Translations under genes and position numbers: made by a program
Assembly (NCBI GenBank): GCA_018647765.1
Contig: JABGSN010000054.1
Span: forward strand, 1-41,305
Length of the DNA stretch: 41,305 nt
Reading direction: 5' to 3'
From: Oceanospirillaceae bacterium
GTDB taxonomy: Bacteria; Pseudomonadota; Gammaproteobacteria; Pseudomonadales; Balneatricaceae
Shown: positions 1 through 8,894 of the stretch, piece after piece
How positions within the stretch are numbered: the first letter of the stretch is position 1
Layout: every line of letters begins with the position of its first letter
The notes under the pieces: model-generated
What the model was told of the DNA's origin: nothing
Seen by the model: only the letters and a program-made list of their open reading frames with translations
Database searches by the model: none

Positions 1-67
1 AGACAATTACCCTCTGTGGAAGACAATGATATACTCAACCCTCTTTGCAACAGGCGATCTACCCACT

Positions 68-922
68 ATGCAACACACCCACACCACCCGTTCCTTTCAA
101 GTCATTGCACTTTTACTCGCTGGTTTAATGCTTGGCGCCTGTTCCAGCAATAGTAAAGAGCCGGTGATAGAAGACGTTAAGCCAGAAGCTGAACTCTATT
201 CTAGCGCCATGAACAAACTGGAAGATGGCAACTACCGCCCTGCCATAGAAGACTTGGAAACACTGGAAGCACGCTACCCCTACGGGCGTCATTCGCAGCA
301 AGCACAGCTCGAATTGGTGTACGCCTATTACCGTAGCAGCCAGCCCGCTGCAGCCAAAGCCGCCGCGGCGCGTTTTATTCGCTTACACCCCGATCATGAG
401 CACGTAGATTACGCATACTACCTAAAAGGCTTAACCGCATTTGAAGAAAACAAAGGTGCCTTTGACCAATACCTTGGCACCGACAAAGCCAAAAATGACC
501 CCGGTGCAGCCAGAGACTCCTTTGTCGACTTTGCAACCTTGTTAGAACGTTTCCCAAACAGCCAATACGCGCCAGACTCTCGCGTGCGCATGGTGTACTT
601 ACGTAACTTGCTTGCCAAACATGAAATCCACGTTGCCAACTATTATATTTCTCGTAATGCCTGGTTAGCCGCCGCCAACCGTGCCAAGTATGTGGTTGAA
701 AACTACCAACTCACGCCCTCAGTTGAAACCGCCTTAGGCATTATGGTGAGAGCATATGGCGAACTAGGCTTGCAGAACAATGCCGATAACGCCCAGCGAG
801 TATTAGACGCCAACTATGGCGCAGCAACCCACACAGCGACCGTGTCTGTGGCCGAAGAGCTGCAAGCCAGCACCGAACCGCGCTCTTGGTTTAGCCGCTT
901 AACCTTTGGTTTATTTGACTAA
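68..922 (+). CDS. bamD: Outer membrane protein assembly factor BamD (lipoprotein)
   Basis: BamD is the essential lipoprotein partner of BamA in the beta-barrel assembly machine, anchored in the inner leaflet of the outer membrane. The protein opens with a short basic stretch and a hydrophobic run ending in a lipobox, LMLGAC, so Cys25 would be lipidated. The rest is alpha-helical with TPR-type repeats such as LEARYPYGRHSQQAQLELVY and LLERFPNSQYAPDSR, diagnostic of BamD/YfiO. I chose the ATG that gives a normal 24-residue lipoprotein signal; an in-frame ATG at 26 would add 14 residues ahead of it and is less natural. At 284 residues it is somewhat longer than the E. coli protein, with a C-terminal extension. 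It converges on nadE, with only 14 bases between the stops. Confidence 0.93.
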   Translation: MQHTHTTRSFQVIALLLAGLMLGACSSNSKEPVIEDVKPEAELYSSAMNKLEDGNYRPAIEDLETLEARYPYGRHSQQAQLELVYAYYRSSQPAAAKAAAARFIRLHPDHEHVDYAYYLKGLTAFEENKGAFDQYLGTDKAKNDPGAARDSFVDFATLLERFPNSQYAPDSRVRMVYLRNLLAKHEIHVANYYISRNAWLAAANRAKYVVENYQLTPSVETALGIMVRAYGELGLQNNADNAQRVLDANYGAATHTATVSVAEELQASTEPRSWFSRLTFGLFD

Positions 923-936
923 TTGAAGCCTTAACC

Positions 937-1782
937 TCAAGTGTCCCACTGACAATATAAAGTCATGGGACCTTGGCGTTTATGCTCTGTTTGACGGTAG
1001 CGCTGCTCTAACTGTTGTTGCGCATCAGCGTTGATCGCCTTACCTTCCAAATAGTCATCAATCTGCTCATAGCTTAGGCCCAAAGAATCTTCATCGGCTT
1101 GTTGTGGATTGTGCTCCTCCAAATCGGCCGTAGGCACTTTTTTCACCAAATTCTCTGGTGCACCTAAATAGGCAGCAATGCTGCGCACTTGACGCTTATT
1201 CAACCCAAACAAAGGCGCAATGTCACAGGCACCGTCGCCGTGCTTGGTAAAAAATCCGGTAATCGCTTCGGCCGCGTGGTCAGTGCCAATCACTAAACCG
1301 TTAAGCAAACTGCCAACATAATATTGGGCGCTCATTCTAGCGCGGGCTTTGTTATTGCCACGCGCAAAATCCACCTTATGCGCATCTAGACTCAACTCCT
1401 GCACTAACGTTTGCGCGCCCATATCTAAGCCTTTGACCATGGCTTCTATATTCACAGTTACCCGTTGGCTAGGCTGAATAAACTCAAGTGCCTGCTGAGC
1501 ATCGGCTTCGTCGGCTTGTACGCCATAAGGCAAACGCACCGCAATAAATTGATAGTCGCTGGTGTTGTGCTGTTGATTGAGTTGGTCACACGCCAGTTGA
1601 GCTAACTTACCCGCCGTAGTTGAGTCTACACCACCCGACAAACCTAACACCAAGGTCTTCACACCCGCAGTGTTTAGACACTGTTGTAAAAACTCAATAC
1701 GTTTAGCCGCCTCTGCTTCAATGTCTATTAACGGTAAGGTATGCAGGGCAGATATTATTTTGTCTTGCTGTGAAACACTCAT
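937..1782 (-). CDS. nadE: NH3-dependent NAD+ synthetase NadE
   Basis: NadE amidates nicotinic acid adenine dinucleotide to NAD+ using ATP and ammonia, in the cytoplasm. The adenylate-forming P-loop SGGVDST is visible near residue 50, together with the family segments KARARMSAQYYVGSLLNG and GTDHAAEAITGFFTKHGDGACDIAPL. The length of 281 residues fits the short, ammonia-using class without a glutaminase domain. The ATG at 1782 was preferred over a TTG six codons upstream because the extra residues (LDFFF) are not typical, although neither site has a strong Shine-Dalgarno sequence. It lies downstream of the minor pilin genes' end in a tail-to-tail arrangement with bamD and appears to be a single-gene unit. 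Confidence 0.95.
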   Translation of the reverse strand: MSVSQQDKIISALHTLPLIDIEAEAAKRIEFLQQCLNTAGVKTLVLGLSGGVDSTTAGKLAQLACDQLNQQHNTSDYQFIAVRLPYGVQADEADAQQALEFIQPSQRVTVNIEAMVKGLDMGAQTLVQELSLDAHKVDFARGNNKARARMSAQYYVGSLLNGLVIGTDHAAEAITGFFTKHGDGACDIAPLFGLNKRQVRSIAAYLGAPENLVKKVPTADLEEHNPQQADEDSLGLSYEQIDDYLEGKAINADAQQQLEQRYRQTEHKRQGPMTLYCQWDT

Positions 1783-1847
1783 AAAGAAAAAATCCAACAA
1801 CTAAAAAACCTATTTTACCCTATATCGCTATAACCCCATAACTCTAC

Positions 1848-2249
1848 TCATCGACAGATGTCAGATTCGCCATTGCTACCATAGCTTTTAACCTCGCCAT
1901 TGGCCGCCAAGGTTAACCGCTGACACTGTAAGTCACGGGCTTGAGGGCCATTGGCTTTAATGGTTGCAGATAACAAATAACCACTGCCTGTTAGCGTAAT
2001 GAGGTAATCATAACGAGTGGTTTCGGGAATCGGGGCCAACAACGCCGCATCGTCAAAATAAACACCGTGTTGGAGGTGCCACATTTGTTGTTGCAAACCC
2101 ATGCCCTGCAGCTGCAACCACGCTTGCTGACGACCAGCTAGCCATTGATGTTGTTGCCAAGTGGGCACCGCCATGACCAATAGAACCCCCACCAAAACCA
2201 GCACTAACAACAACTCCAACAAACTAAAACCGGCCTCGTTATTCACCAT
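1848..2249 (-). CDS. pilE: Type IV minor pilin PilE
   Basis: Small type IV pilin-like protein, 133 residues. The leader MVNNEAG is followed by FSLLELLLVLVLVGVLL, a canonical class III prepilin site with Gly at -1, Phe at +1 and Glu at +5, so PilD would cleave and methylate it. After the hydrophobic helix comes a short globular domain whose end (two cysteines bracketing LTLAANGEVKSYGSNG) resembles the PilE-type C-terminus with a disulfide. It is the last gene of the fimT-pilV-pilW-pilX-pilE operon, and its start overlaps the preceding stop by 11 bases. Minor pilins prime assembly of the pilus. The assignment to PilE rather than another minor pilin rests on gene order and the C-terminal pattern. 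Confidence 0.85.
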   Translation of the reverse strand: MVNNEAGFSLLELLLVLVLVGVLLVMAVPTWQQHQWLAGRQQAWLQLQGMGLQQQMWHLQHGVYFDDAALLAPIPETTRYDYLITLTGSGYLLSATIKANGPQARDLQCQRLTLAANGEVKSYGSNGESDICR

Positions 2250-2457
2250 TATTTAACTCCCGGCTAGTCAATAGCGGCGGCCATTGGTCAACATCATCTT
2301 GCAATGTTCGGTGCTCTTGCTGAACACTACGCAGCCCCAAATGGGCCTGCGCCATTAACATGGCGGCCCCCGCAGCGACTAATAACACCACCACAAGCAC
2401 CGCCAGCAACAACCAGCCTGCCTGTTTGGCATCACTGCCGCCATTAACTACACCCAT
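2239..2457 (-). CDS. Stem-only PilX-like minor pilin
   Basis: A 72-residue protein with a leader ending in KQAG, followed by a hydrophobic run (WLLLAVLVVVLLVAAGAAML) and an amphipathic helix of about 25 residues, then a stop. It occupies the pilX position between pilW and pilE and, like PilX and the secretion pseudopilin GspK as known from the family, has no Glu at +5. A normal PilX is more than twice as long. Here only the N-terminal helix remains, with no globular head. The reading frame overlaps pilW by 14 bases and pilE by 11, so there is no room for a lost domain, and a simple frameshift would have to have removed it entirely. It could be a functional mini-pilin or a decayed remnant kept for translational coupling. 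Confidence 0.65.
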   Translation of the reverse strand: MGVVNGGSDAKQAGWLLLAVLVVVLLVAAGAAMLMAQAHLGLRSVQQEHRTLQDDVDQWPPLLTSRELNNGE

Positions 2458-3073
2458 GAGCTACTCGCCAGATAAACCCAACATTATTAAGCAACACACT
2501 GTCTTGATCGTGCCACATCCAACCACCTTCTAGGTTACCCCCTAATTGCCGACTGGCTTCAGTACGCATGGTTAAGCGCACCCAAACTTGGTGCAAACGG
2601 TGGTTTAAAGAAGTTTGGTAATGGTTAGTCCACAGGTTAATACCACAGTCACCATTAGTGTCGACGCCATACCATAACTCTAGCGTCTCAACACCGGCCA
2701 AAAAACTACTATAACGGCCACCGGCGCGCTTGCGCTTAAGGCTATGTGCAGGCGCATTTAAACCGTAGTCATAAGTCACACAGTGTGCTTGGTGCAGGCG
2801 TTTAAGAGAAATTGAGGTTGCTGAGCCTTGAACCACACCAGCACCACATACATCTGCCCAATCTTGTAACACTTGAGCGCTGGCGAGCTGGCCTTGGACC
2901 TGCTGATTAACGATGGTTTGAGACACCAATTTATGGCGATTAAATTGCATTAAACTGGCCATTAATGCTGCCATCATCAGCGCCGCCAACCCCATGCTTA
3001 ACACCAGCTCTAACAGGCTGAAACCCGCTTCATTCCGGTGGGCACTTAAAGTGTAAGATGCAGCGATACACAT
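2444..3073 (-). CDS. pilW: Type IV minor pilin PilW-like
   Basis: A 209-residue prepilin-like protein. A leader of 17 residues ends in NEAG, and the mature N-terminus FSLLELVLSMGLAALMMAAL carries Gly -1, Phe +1 and Glu +5. The larger globular part contains several cysteines (DVCGAG, HCVTYDYG, GDCGIN, AHGCS). Size and operon position match PilW. The ATG at 3073 was chosen because GGAAA lies about 7 bases upstream and it gives a normal leader; the frame is open further upstream to 3124. The start lies inside the end of pilV, so the two genes overlap by about 28 bases, consistent with coupled translation. Confidence 0.8.
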   Translation of the reverse strand: MCIAASYTLSAHRNEAGFSLLELVLSMGLAALMMAALMASLMQFNRHKLVSQTIVNQQVQGQLASAQVLQDWADVCGAGVVQGSATSISLKRLHQAHCVTYDYGLNAPAHSLKRKRAGGRYSSFLAGVETLELWYGVDTNGDCGINLWTNHYQTSLNHRLHQVWVRLTMRTEASRQLGGNLEGGWMWHDQDSVLLNNVGFIWRVAHGCS

Positions 3074-3528
3074 GCCATTTCCAACGGGCAGCTTGTAGTG
3101 GCCGACACCAAGGTTTGCTGCCACTGCAATTTAATAGTGAGGCGCTGGCCGGCGCTACAAGTGTCTGCACAAGCCACCGTCAAAGTTGCTTGTGGCAACT
3201 GTTGCAGCAGGTGCCCATGCCAATAGGTTGCCCAAGCCTGTGTCATCGCCGTAGGCGCACAATGGTGCCCAGCAAGGCACCTTGCATCACTGGCATTTAA
3301 CTCACTGGTTAACAGTTGATAATGCTGTGGGTAAGCCCATACTTGGCTGGCCACTTGAGACAAGAGTTGGTTGGCGTGATGGCGTTGCTGGCTGTACACC
3401 AGCACGGCTTGGCTATGGCGCTGTGCGCTATAGAGCACCAACAGCATAACACTAGACAGACCCAAGGCCAGCAACACCTCAAGCAGGGCGAAGGCCTGTG
3501 CTGGGCGAGCGCCAAAACCTATGCGCAT
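3046..3528 (-). CDS. pilV: Type IV minor pilin PilV-like, Ala at the -1 cleavage position
   Basis: A 160-residue minor pilin. The N-terminus reads MRIGFGARPAQA then FALLEVLLALGLSSVMLLVL. Phe +1 and Glu +5 are in place, but the residue before the predicted cut is Ala (codon GCC) instead of the almost invariant Gly. The remainder has the cysteine-rich short head usual for PilV (CLAGHHC, CADTC, CPLEMAC). The start overlaps the fimT stop by 10 bases. PilD-type peptidases are known to tolerate Ala at -1 better than other substitutions, so processing is possible but perhaps slower. The name PilV rests on size, the LLEVLLAL motif and operon order. Confidence 0.8.
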   Translation of the reverse strand: MRIGFGARPAQAFALLEVLLALGLSSVMLLVLYSAQRHSQAVLVYSQQRHHANQLLSQVASQVWAYPQHYQLLTSELNASDARCLAGHHCAPTAMTQAWATYWHGHLLQQLPQATLTVACADTCSAGQRLTIKLQWQQTLVSATTSCPLEMACVSLHLTL

Positions 3529-4028
3529 GATGCCTCTGCTAACCTAACGCGACCATTAGACGACAATACCATGGACAAACCTGAAGCGACGCCGTTAGCA
3601 CACAGCACTAGCGTGCCAGCATGAGCGGTATTACCGGAACTATTGAAGCCAATTTGTGCAGCGCGATTAAACTGAAGGCGTAGTCCTGCTGGCAACTGCC
3701 AACGGGATAAACTTGGTTCAGGCGTTTGCCATTGGCCGTCGCCGTTGTCGTCACGGTAGATGCGTAAGCCGTTCGCAGAGCCACACGCTGGCGCCCAACA
3801 AAGGCTGACTTTAGTATTGGTCTGCAGGCTTGTTAGACGGGCAAAACGCAGCGACTGCACCAACCGTTGACGCTCGTCGTGTAGCTGCTGCAAGCGCCAT
3901 GAGGCATGGAGTTTGGGGCCGGTAGTGACCGCTAAGAGAACCATGATGGCAAGCACGACAAGTAGCTCGAGTAAGCTCCATGCGGCACAGCTAGGCAAAG
4001 GGGTTTTTCTGACAGTAAGTAAGCGCAT
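3519..4028 (-). CDS. fimT: Type IV minor pilin FimT/FimU (GspH-like), Ala at -1
   Basis: First gene of the minor pilin operon, 169 residues. After a 16-residue leader (ending PSCAA) follows WSLLELLVVLAIMVLLAV, a pilin helix with Glu +5, Trp +1 and Ala at -1 (codon GCA) where Gly is expected. The segment RQRLVQSLRFARLTSLQTN and the terminal GRVRLAEASC follow the FimT/FimU/GspH pattern (helix with A/G-R-x-x-A, beta-rich head, final Cys). FimU-type subunits connect the minor pilin priming complex to the major pilin. The ATG is followed by a basic leader as expected. The operon promoter must lie in the 42 bases between this gene and fkpB or within fkpB. Confidence 0.82.
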   Translation of the reverse strand: MRLLTVRKTPLPSCAAWSLLELLVVLAIMVLLAVTTGPKLHASWRLQQLHDERQRLVQSLRFARLTSLQTNTKVSLCWAPACGSANGLRIYRDDNGDGQWQTPEPSLSRWQLPAGLRLQFNRAAQIGFNSSGNTAHAGTLVLCANGVASGLSMVLSSNGRVRLAEASCA

Positions 4029-4070
4029 GACAACATCCTTATTGGCTGCTGCCTTAAGTGTAGACTAGTT

Positions 4071-4502
4071 TTAGTTTACGGTGATGATTTCAACTTCAAA
4101 TTTGATATCAACGCCAGATAGAGGATGATTGAAATCCATAATCACCTGGTCGCCGTCAATGGATTGCACCACCCCGGGTAGCTCGGTGTTTGCTGCATCA
4201 GAAAAGCTAACAATAAGCCCCGGCTCCAATACCATGTCAGGGCCAAACTGATGACGCTTTAAGGTTTGCAAGTTCTCGGGGTTACGCTGGCCAAAGGCAT
4301 TTTCTGGCTGCACCACAAACGTTTGGTGGTCGCCGGCAGACAAACCCATCAAACAGGCTTCAAAACCCGCCAGCAAGTTGCCGTCACCAACCGTAAACTC
4401 AACCGAGCTTTTACCAAAAGTGGAATCGATGACCTCACCATTTTCGTGGTGTAAGGCAAAATTTAGGCCCACTTTAGAGCCTAGGGCGATGGTTTGAGTC
4501 AC
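4071..4502 (-). CDS. fkpB: FKBP-type peptidyl-prolyl cis-trans isomerase FkpB (SlpA)
   Basis: A 143-residue SlyD/SlpA-type FKBP. The segments SKVGLNFALHHENGEVIDST, FTVGDGNLLAGFEACLMGL, PENAFGQRNPENLQTL and VIMDFNHPLSG are the standard succession of FKBP core, insert-in-flap and C-terminal FNHPLAG motif. Proline isomerase and chaperone activity in the cytoplasm is expected. Translation starts with GTG, and this GTG overlaps the lspA stop as GTGA, so it is coupled to lspA. In many gammaproteobacteria ispH follows at this point; here the minor pilin operon follows directly and ispH is absent. Confidence 0.92.
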   Translation of the reverse strand: MTQTIALGSKVGLNFALHHENGEVIDSTFGKSSVEFTVGDGNLLAGFEACLMGLSAGDHQTFVVQPENAFGQRNPENLQTLKRHQFGPDMVLEPGLIVSFSDAANTELPGVVQSIDGDQVIMDFNHPLSGVDIKFEVEIITVN

Positions 4503-5047
4503 GTCTTCATGTCCTTTTGTTGTTGAGCTTGTTTTTCAAGTTTACTGGTGTGCGAAAAATCGATAAAAAGGCCAACTACACCAAGAAAAATAACACTGTC
4601 AGCTAGGTTAAATGCAGGAAAATAATAAGGCGGGTAATACACTAATAGGTAATCTACAACGTAGCCGTTGACCAATCGGTCGGTTAAGTTGCCAAGAGCA
4701 CCAGCCAGCACCAAGCTCAAACTCAAGCCCAGCATGGTAGATGTACGAGGCGTACGCTTAAGCCAAGCGACCAACCAACAACTAATACCAATAGCAATGG
4801 CGGCTAAGGCCCAACGCTGCCAACCCGACTGGTTGGCCAAAAAGCTAAAGGCAGCACCTGTATTATGAGCCAACACCAGGTCGAAAAATGGCAACATATG
4901 AACTCGTTCACCATAATTGAAGTGCTGGCTCACCCACCATTTAATCAACAAATCTAGCGCCCAGAGCAACAATATCAAGCCACCAAAGCGCCTAAGGGCA
5001 GAGACGGAAAAGTTCTGCGCCTCTGCAACTACAGGCGTATTAGGCAA
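4499..5047 (-). CDS. lspA: Lipoprotein signal peptidase LspA
   Basis: Signal peptidase II, the inner-membrane aspartyl protease that removes the signal peptide from prolipoproteins such as BamD in this window. Four hydrophobic segments are visible, and both catalytic aspartate motifs are present: [15 protein letters not shown] and [11 protein letters not shown]. The start is uncertain. A TTG at 5047 with GAGG nine bases upstream gives an N-terminus beginning MPNTPVV, similar to Pseudomonas LspA, and overlaps the ileS stop by 8 bases. In-frame ATGs at 5065, 5071 and 5095 would lie deeper inside ileS. The protein is about 182 residues from the TTG, with a soluble N-terminal tail of some 20 residues before the first membrane helix. 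Confidence 0.92.
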   Translation of the reverse strand: MPNTPVVAEAQNFSVSALRRFGGLILLLWALDLLIKWWVSQHFNYGERVHMLPFFDLVLAHNTGAAFSFLANQSGWQRWALAAIAIGISCWLVAWLKRTPRTSTMLGLSLSLVLAGALGNLTDRLVNGYVVDYLLVYYPPYYFPAFNLADSVIFLGVVGLFIDFSHTSKLEKQAQQQKDMKT

Positions 5048-7832
5048 ACTTCCGAACCTCGCCATCAGCATGAACGTTGTTATTACAGCGGCCACACAAT
5101 TCAGGTTCCGCTGCCACTGTGCCTACGTCTTCCCGATGATGCCAACAACGCTCGCACTTGGCGTGCGCAGAGGCTTGGATATCAATGTTTAAGCCTTCTA
5201 GCTCAGTGGCAACACCTTCGGCTTGACCAGCGACTAAGGTGGCGGCCGAGGTGAGCAACACAAAGCGTAGTTCGTCACCCAACTGAGCCAATTGCTCATG
5301 CAATTCTGGGGCCGCATACAAGGTGACTTCTGCGCTTAACGAACCGCCGATCACACCGTCGTTACGTTGTGCTTCTAAACTCTTATTAACGGCTTGTTTA
5401 ACCGCCATTACTTGAGTCCAGTAGTCGGCGTTCATAGATGAGGCTTGAGATTGAGGAATGGCGTACCATTGATCCAGCTGTACCGATGCTGCACGAGACC
5501 CCGGAATATGCTCCCAAAGTTCGTCAGCGGTATAACTCAAAATGGGGGCAACCCAACGGGTTAAGGTCTCGATCAAGTGGTACATTGCCGTTTGCGCCGA
5601 ACGCCGCGCTAAACTGTTGGCACCACAGGTATATTGGCGATCCTTGATGATGTCTAAGTAAAAACCACCCAAATCCTGTGAACAAAAATGGGATATTTTT
5701 TGATACACCGTGTGGAAGCTGTAGCTGTGATAAGCCGCTTCAATTTCTGTTTGTAATTCGGCCGCTCGGCCTAAGACCCATTGATCCAAAGCCAACATAT
5801 CATCCACAGCCACCAAATCGTCAGCCGGATTAAAGCCGTTAAGGTTTGATAACAAGAAACGCGCCGTATTACGAATGCGGCGGTAGGCGTCGGCCGTGCG
5901 ATTAAGGATCTCATCAGACACTGACATTTCAGCACTAAAGTCGGTTGCAGCCACCCATAAACGGATAATGTCGGCGCCTAGCGTGTTACACACTTTTTGG
6001 GGTGACATCACATTGCCGATCGACTTCGACATCTTGCGGCCTTGTCCATCTACTGTAAAGCCGTGGGTTAACACACCTTTATAAGGCGCTACGCCATGCA
6101 TGGCAATGGAGGTTTTAAGGGACGATTGGAACCAACCACGATGCTGATCCGAACCTTCTAAATACAAATCCGCTGGGAAGCGTAGTTCTGGACGCTGTTC
6201 CAAGACAGAAAAATGAGTGGTACCGGAATCAAACCATACGTCCATGGTGTCGGACACTTTTTGATAGTCTGCAGCTTCATCACCGAGTAAGTCAGCAGCG
6301 TCTAGCTCAAACCAAGCATCAATGCCTTTTTCTGCCACTTTTCGCGCTACTTCTTCAAACAACTCAGCGGTGCGTGGGTGTAATTCTTGGGTTTGGCGAT
6401 TAACAAACAATGTAATTGGCACGCCCCACGTACGTTGACGCGACACACACCAGTCGGGGCTAGACGACAACATGCCCGCAATACGAGCCTCGCCCCACTC
6501 TGGGTGCCATGCCACTTGCTTTACTGCATCTAGGGCCTTTTCTAACAAGCCGTTTTCCGACATCGAAATAAACCACTGCGGTGTGGCGCGGTAGATCAAT
6601 GGCGTTTTGGTACGCCAGCAATGGGCGTAGCTGTGAGTGATTTTGGTCTGAAACACTAGGTTGTTATGAGCCTTAAGGGCTTCTATCACCTGATCATCCA
6701 CTTTGTAGACGTGGGCGCCAGCAAATTCGCCAGCTGCATCAACATAAACGCCGTTGTCATCCACTAGGTTTAGCGTATCAATGCCATACGCACGGCCTAC
6801 ATTAAAATCATCTACACCGTGGTCTGGCGCAGTGTGTACGTTGCCTGTACCGGCTTCAGTGGTGACGTGGTCACCTAGAATGACTGGCACTTGAAAGCCT
6901 TCGATAAATGGATGCTGCACAGCAAAACGTTCCAACACCTGACCTTTAGCTTCACCAAGCACTTGATAATCTTCAATGCCGTAACGTTGCATGGCTTGAG
7001 CTAACAAGTCTTTGGCAAACACTTGGCATTCGCCGTTAACTTGCACTAATACATAGTCGAGTTCGGCATGTACACTCACCGCTTGACTCGATGGCAAGGT
7101 CCATGGGGTAGTGGTCCAAATCACCACCGAGATAGGTAAATCAGTATTGCAGCCAAAGGCCGTATTCCATACGTCTTGATCAACCACGCGGTAGCGCACG
7201 TCTATGGAGTTTGAGGTTTTGTCTTGGTATTCAACTTCGGCTTCCGCCAAGGCAGAGGCACCCACTACACTCCAGTAAACAGGCTTGTAGCCTTTTACCA
7301 AGTGGCCATTTTCAACAATTTTGCCTAACGAGCGGATGATGTTGGCTTCGGTTTCAAAGCGCATGGTTTTGTACGGATTTCCCCAGTCGCCAATGATACC
7401 TAAGCGCACAAAGTCAGCCATTTGGCCGGCCACTTGTTTTTCGGCATACACGCGGCACTTTTCGCGGAATACGGCATGGCTAACTTTATTGCCGGCCTTG
7501 CCTATCTTTTGCTCAACCTTATGTTCAATTGGCAAGCCATGGCAGTCCCAACCCGGCACGTATGGCGCATCAAAACCACTTAAGGTCTTGGATTTAACGA
7601 TAATGTCTTTAAGGATTTTGTTGACCGCATGGCCAATATGAATGTCGCCATTGGCATACGGAGGACCATCATGCAAAATAAATTGTTCGCGGCCTTTACC
7701 GGCCTCGCGCAACTTATTGTAGAGATCCATCTGCTGCCACTTTTTGAGTATTTTGGGCTCACGTTGGGCTAAGTTACCACGCATAGGGAAATCGGTTTGT
7801 GGTAAGTTCAAGGTGGATTTATGGTCGCTCAT
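5040..7832 (-). CDS. ileS: Isoleucyl-tRNA synthetase IleS
   Basis: Class I aminoacyl-tRNA synthetase charging tRNA-Ile. The HIGH motif is at residues 65-68 ([12 protein letters not shown]), the connective editing domain carries WTTTPWTLP and the TAPDHG segment, and KMSKSIGN lies near residue 600. The C-terminal zinc finger shows two CxxC pairs (CERC and CGRC). The length of 930 residues and the zinc finger place it in the bacterial type 1 group. It lies between ribF and lspA in the standard gammaproteobacterial ribF-ileS-lspA-fkpB cluster and overlaps lspA slightly. Confidence 0.98.
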   Translation of the reverse strand: MSDHKSTLNLPQTDFPMRGNLAQREPKILKKWQQMDLYNKLREAGKGREQFILHDGPPYANGDIHIGHAVNKILKDIIVKSKTLSGFDAPYVPGWDCHGLPIEHKVEQKIGKAGNKVSHAVFREKCRVYAEKQVAGQMADFVRLGIIGDWGNPYKTMRFETEANIIRSLGKIVENGHLVKGYKPVYWSVVGASALAEAEVEYQDKTSNSIDVRYRVVDQDVWNTAFGCNTDLPISVVIWTTTPWTLPSSQAVSVHAELDYVLVQVNGECQVFAKDLLAQAMQRYGIEDYQVLGEAKGQVLERFAVQHPFIEGFQVPVILGDHVTTEAGTGNVHTAPDHGVDDFNVGRAYGIDTLNLVDDNGVYVDAAGEFAGAHVYKVDDQVIEALKAHNNLVFQTKITHSYAHCWRTKTPLIYRATPQWFISMSENGLLEKALDAVKQVAWHPEWGEARIAGMLSSSPDWCVSRQRTWGVPITLFVNRQTQELHPRTAELFEEVARKVAEKGIDAWFELDAADLLGDEAADYQKVSDTMDVWFDSGTTHFSVLEQRPELRFPADLYLEGSDQHRGWFQSSLKTSIAMHGVAPYKGVLTHGFTVDGQGRKMSKSIGNVMSPQKVCNTLGADIIRLWVAATDFSAEMSVSDEILNRTADAYRRIRNTARFLLSNLNGFNPADDLVAVDDMLALDQWVLGRAAELQTEIEAAYHSYSFHTVYQKISHFCSQDLGGFYLDIIKDRQYTCGANSLARRSAQTAMYHLIETLTRWVAPILSYTADELWEHIPGSRAASVQLDQWYAIPQSQASSMNADYWTQVMAVKQAVNKSLEAQRNDGVIGGSLSAEVTLYAAPELHEQLAQLGDELRFVLLTSAATLVAGQAEGVATELEGLNIDIQASAHAKCERCWHHREDVGTVAAEPELCGRCNNNVHADGEVRKFA

Positions 7833-7867
7833 GCTTTATTTCACTTCTTCTGTAATCAAATGTATTG

Positions 7868-8806
7868 TTAAACTGCAGCTGGCAAAGCAAAAAAGTCTCT
7901 CGCCACCTGCATATCTTTTTTAATCTGTGCCTGCAATTGCTCTAGGCCGTCAAACTTTTGTTCGGTGCGGATAAACTCACACACCTCAACACTAATATTC
8001 TTACCGTATATATCGCCGCTAAAATCAAACAAATGTACTTCTAGCTGTGGCTGTACGCCAGCCACCGTGGGCCGATATCCAATGTTGGCTATACTGGCAA
8101 TGGGCTGATCCAGCAAACCGTGTACCCATGTTGCATACACTCCTTGCAACGCAGGCCGAGGCTTTTGCAAACGAATATTGGCCGTGGGTACACCTAACTT
8201 GCGGCCTAGCTGTTGTCCGTACGCCACCTTGCCACTGATGGTAAATGGTCGCCCTATAAAACGTTCTACTGCGGCTAAATCATACTCATCTAACGCACTA
8301 CGTATGCGCGTACTTGAAACCCGCTCACCGTCTAATTCACAAGTTTCTGTGTTCTGAACCTCAAACTGGTGTTGAGCGCCGGCTTCCTGCAGCAACGCAA
8401 AATCACCCGTTCGGCCCTGACCAAAACGGAAGTCATCACCTACTACAAAGTGACTTACAGCCAAACCACTGACTAACAATTGATCAATAAAATCGTTAGC
8501 CGTTAACGCCAATAACCGTGCGTCAAAGCGCAAACACAAAACTCGGTCAATGCCATGTTCTTCGAGCAGCCGGAGCTTTTCGCGTAACCGGGTAATACGC
8601 CGTGGCGCCTGGTCCTTCGCAAAAAACTCCAGCGGCTGTGGTTCAAACAGAATCACCACGGCCGGCAGGCCTTGCATAATGGCCTGTAACTTTACTTGAC
8701 GCAGAACCCGCTGATGACCCAAATGCACACCATCAAAATTACCAATGGTCGCCACACAGCCGCGATGTTCCGGCTTGAGGTTGTATAGACCACGAATAAA
8801 TTCCAT
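7868..8806 (-). CDS. ribF: Bifunctional riboflavin kinase / FAD synthetase RibF
   Basis: RibF phosphorylates riboflavin to FMN and adenylates FMN to FAD. The N-terminal nucleotidyltransferase domain has the class I motif GNFDGVHLGHQRVLRQ (residues about 22-37) and the segment SSTRIRSALDEYDL. The C-terminal kinase domain carries GKVAYGQQLGRKLGVPTANI and the end of the sheet around LEVHLFDFSGDIYGK. At 312 residues it is normal length for a gammaproteobacterial RibF. It sits upstream of ileS on the same strand with a 35-base gap, so the two are probably cotranscribed. Confidence 0.97.
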   Translation of the reverse strand: MEFIRGLYNLKPEHRGCVATIGNFDGVHLGHQRVLRQVKLQAIMQGLPAVVILFEPQPLEFFAKDQAPRRITRLREKLRLLEEHGIDRVLCLRFDARLLALTANDFIDQLLVSGLAVSHFVVGDDFRFGQGRTGDFALLQEAGAQHQFEVQNTETCELDGERVSSTRIRSALDEYDLAAVERFIGRPFTISGKVAYGQQLGRKLGVPTANIRLQKPRPALQGVYATWVHGLLDQPIASIANIGYRPTVAGVQPQLEVHLFDFSGDIYGKNISVEVCEFIRTEQKFDGLEQLQAQIKKDMQVARDFFALPAAV

Positions 8807-8894
8807 AGGGTTCCAACAATAAAAAAATAAGCCGATGATTATATACTAGACACAGCCTATTAGGCGACTTGTGTGGTTCATTTGTATGCCAAAA

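Noticed and set aside
2239-2457. A frameshift as the cause of the short pilX
   Set aside because: The frame ends inside the pilE start and begins inside pilW, leaving no downstream sequence that could encode a missing head domain.
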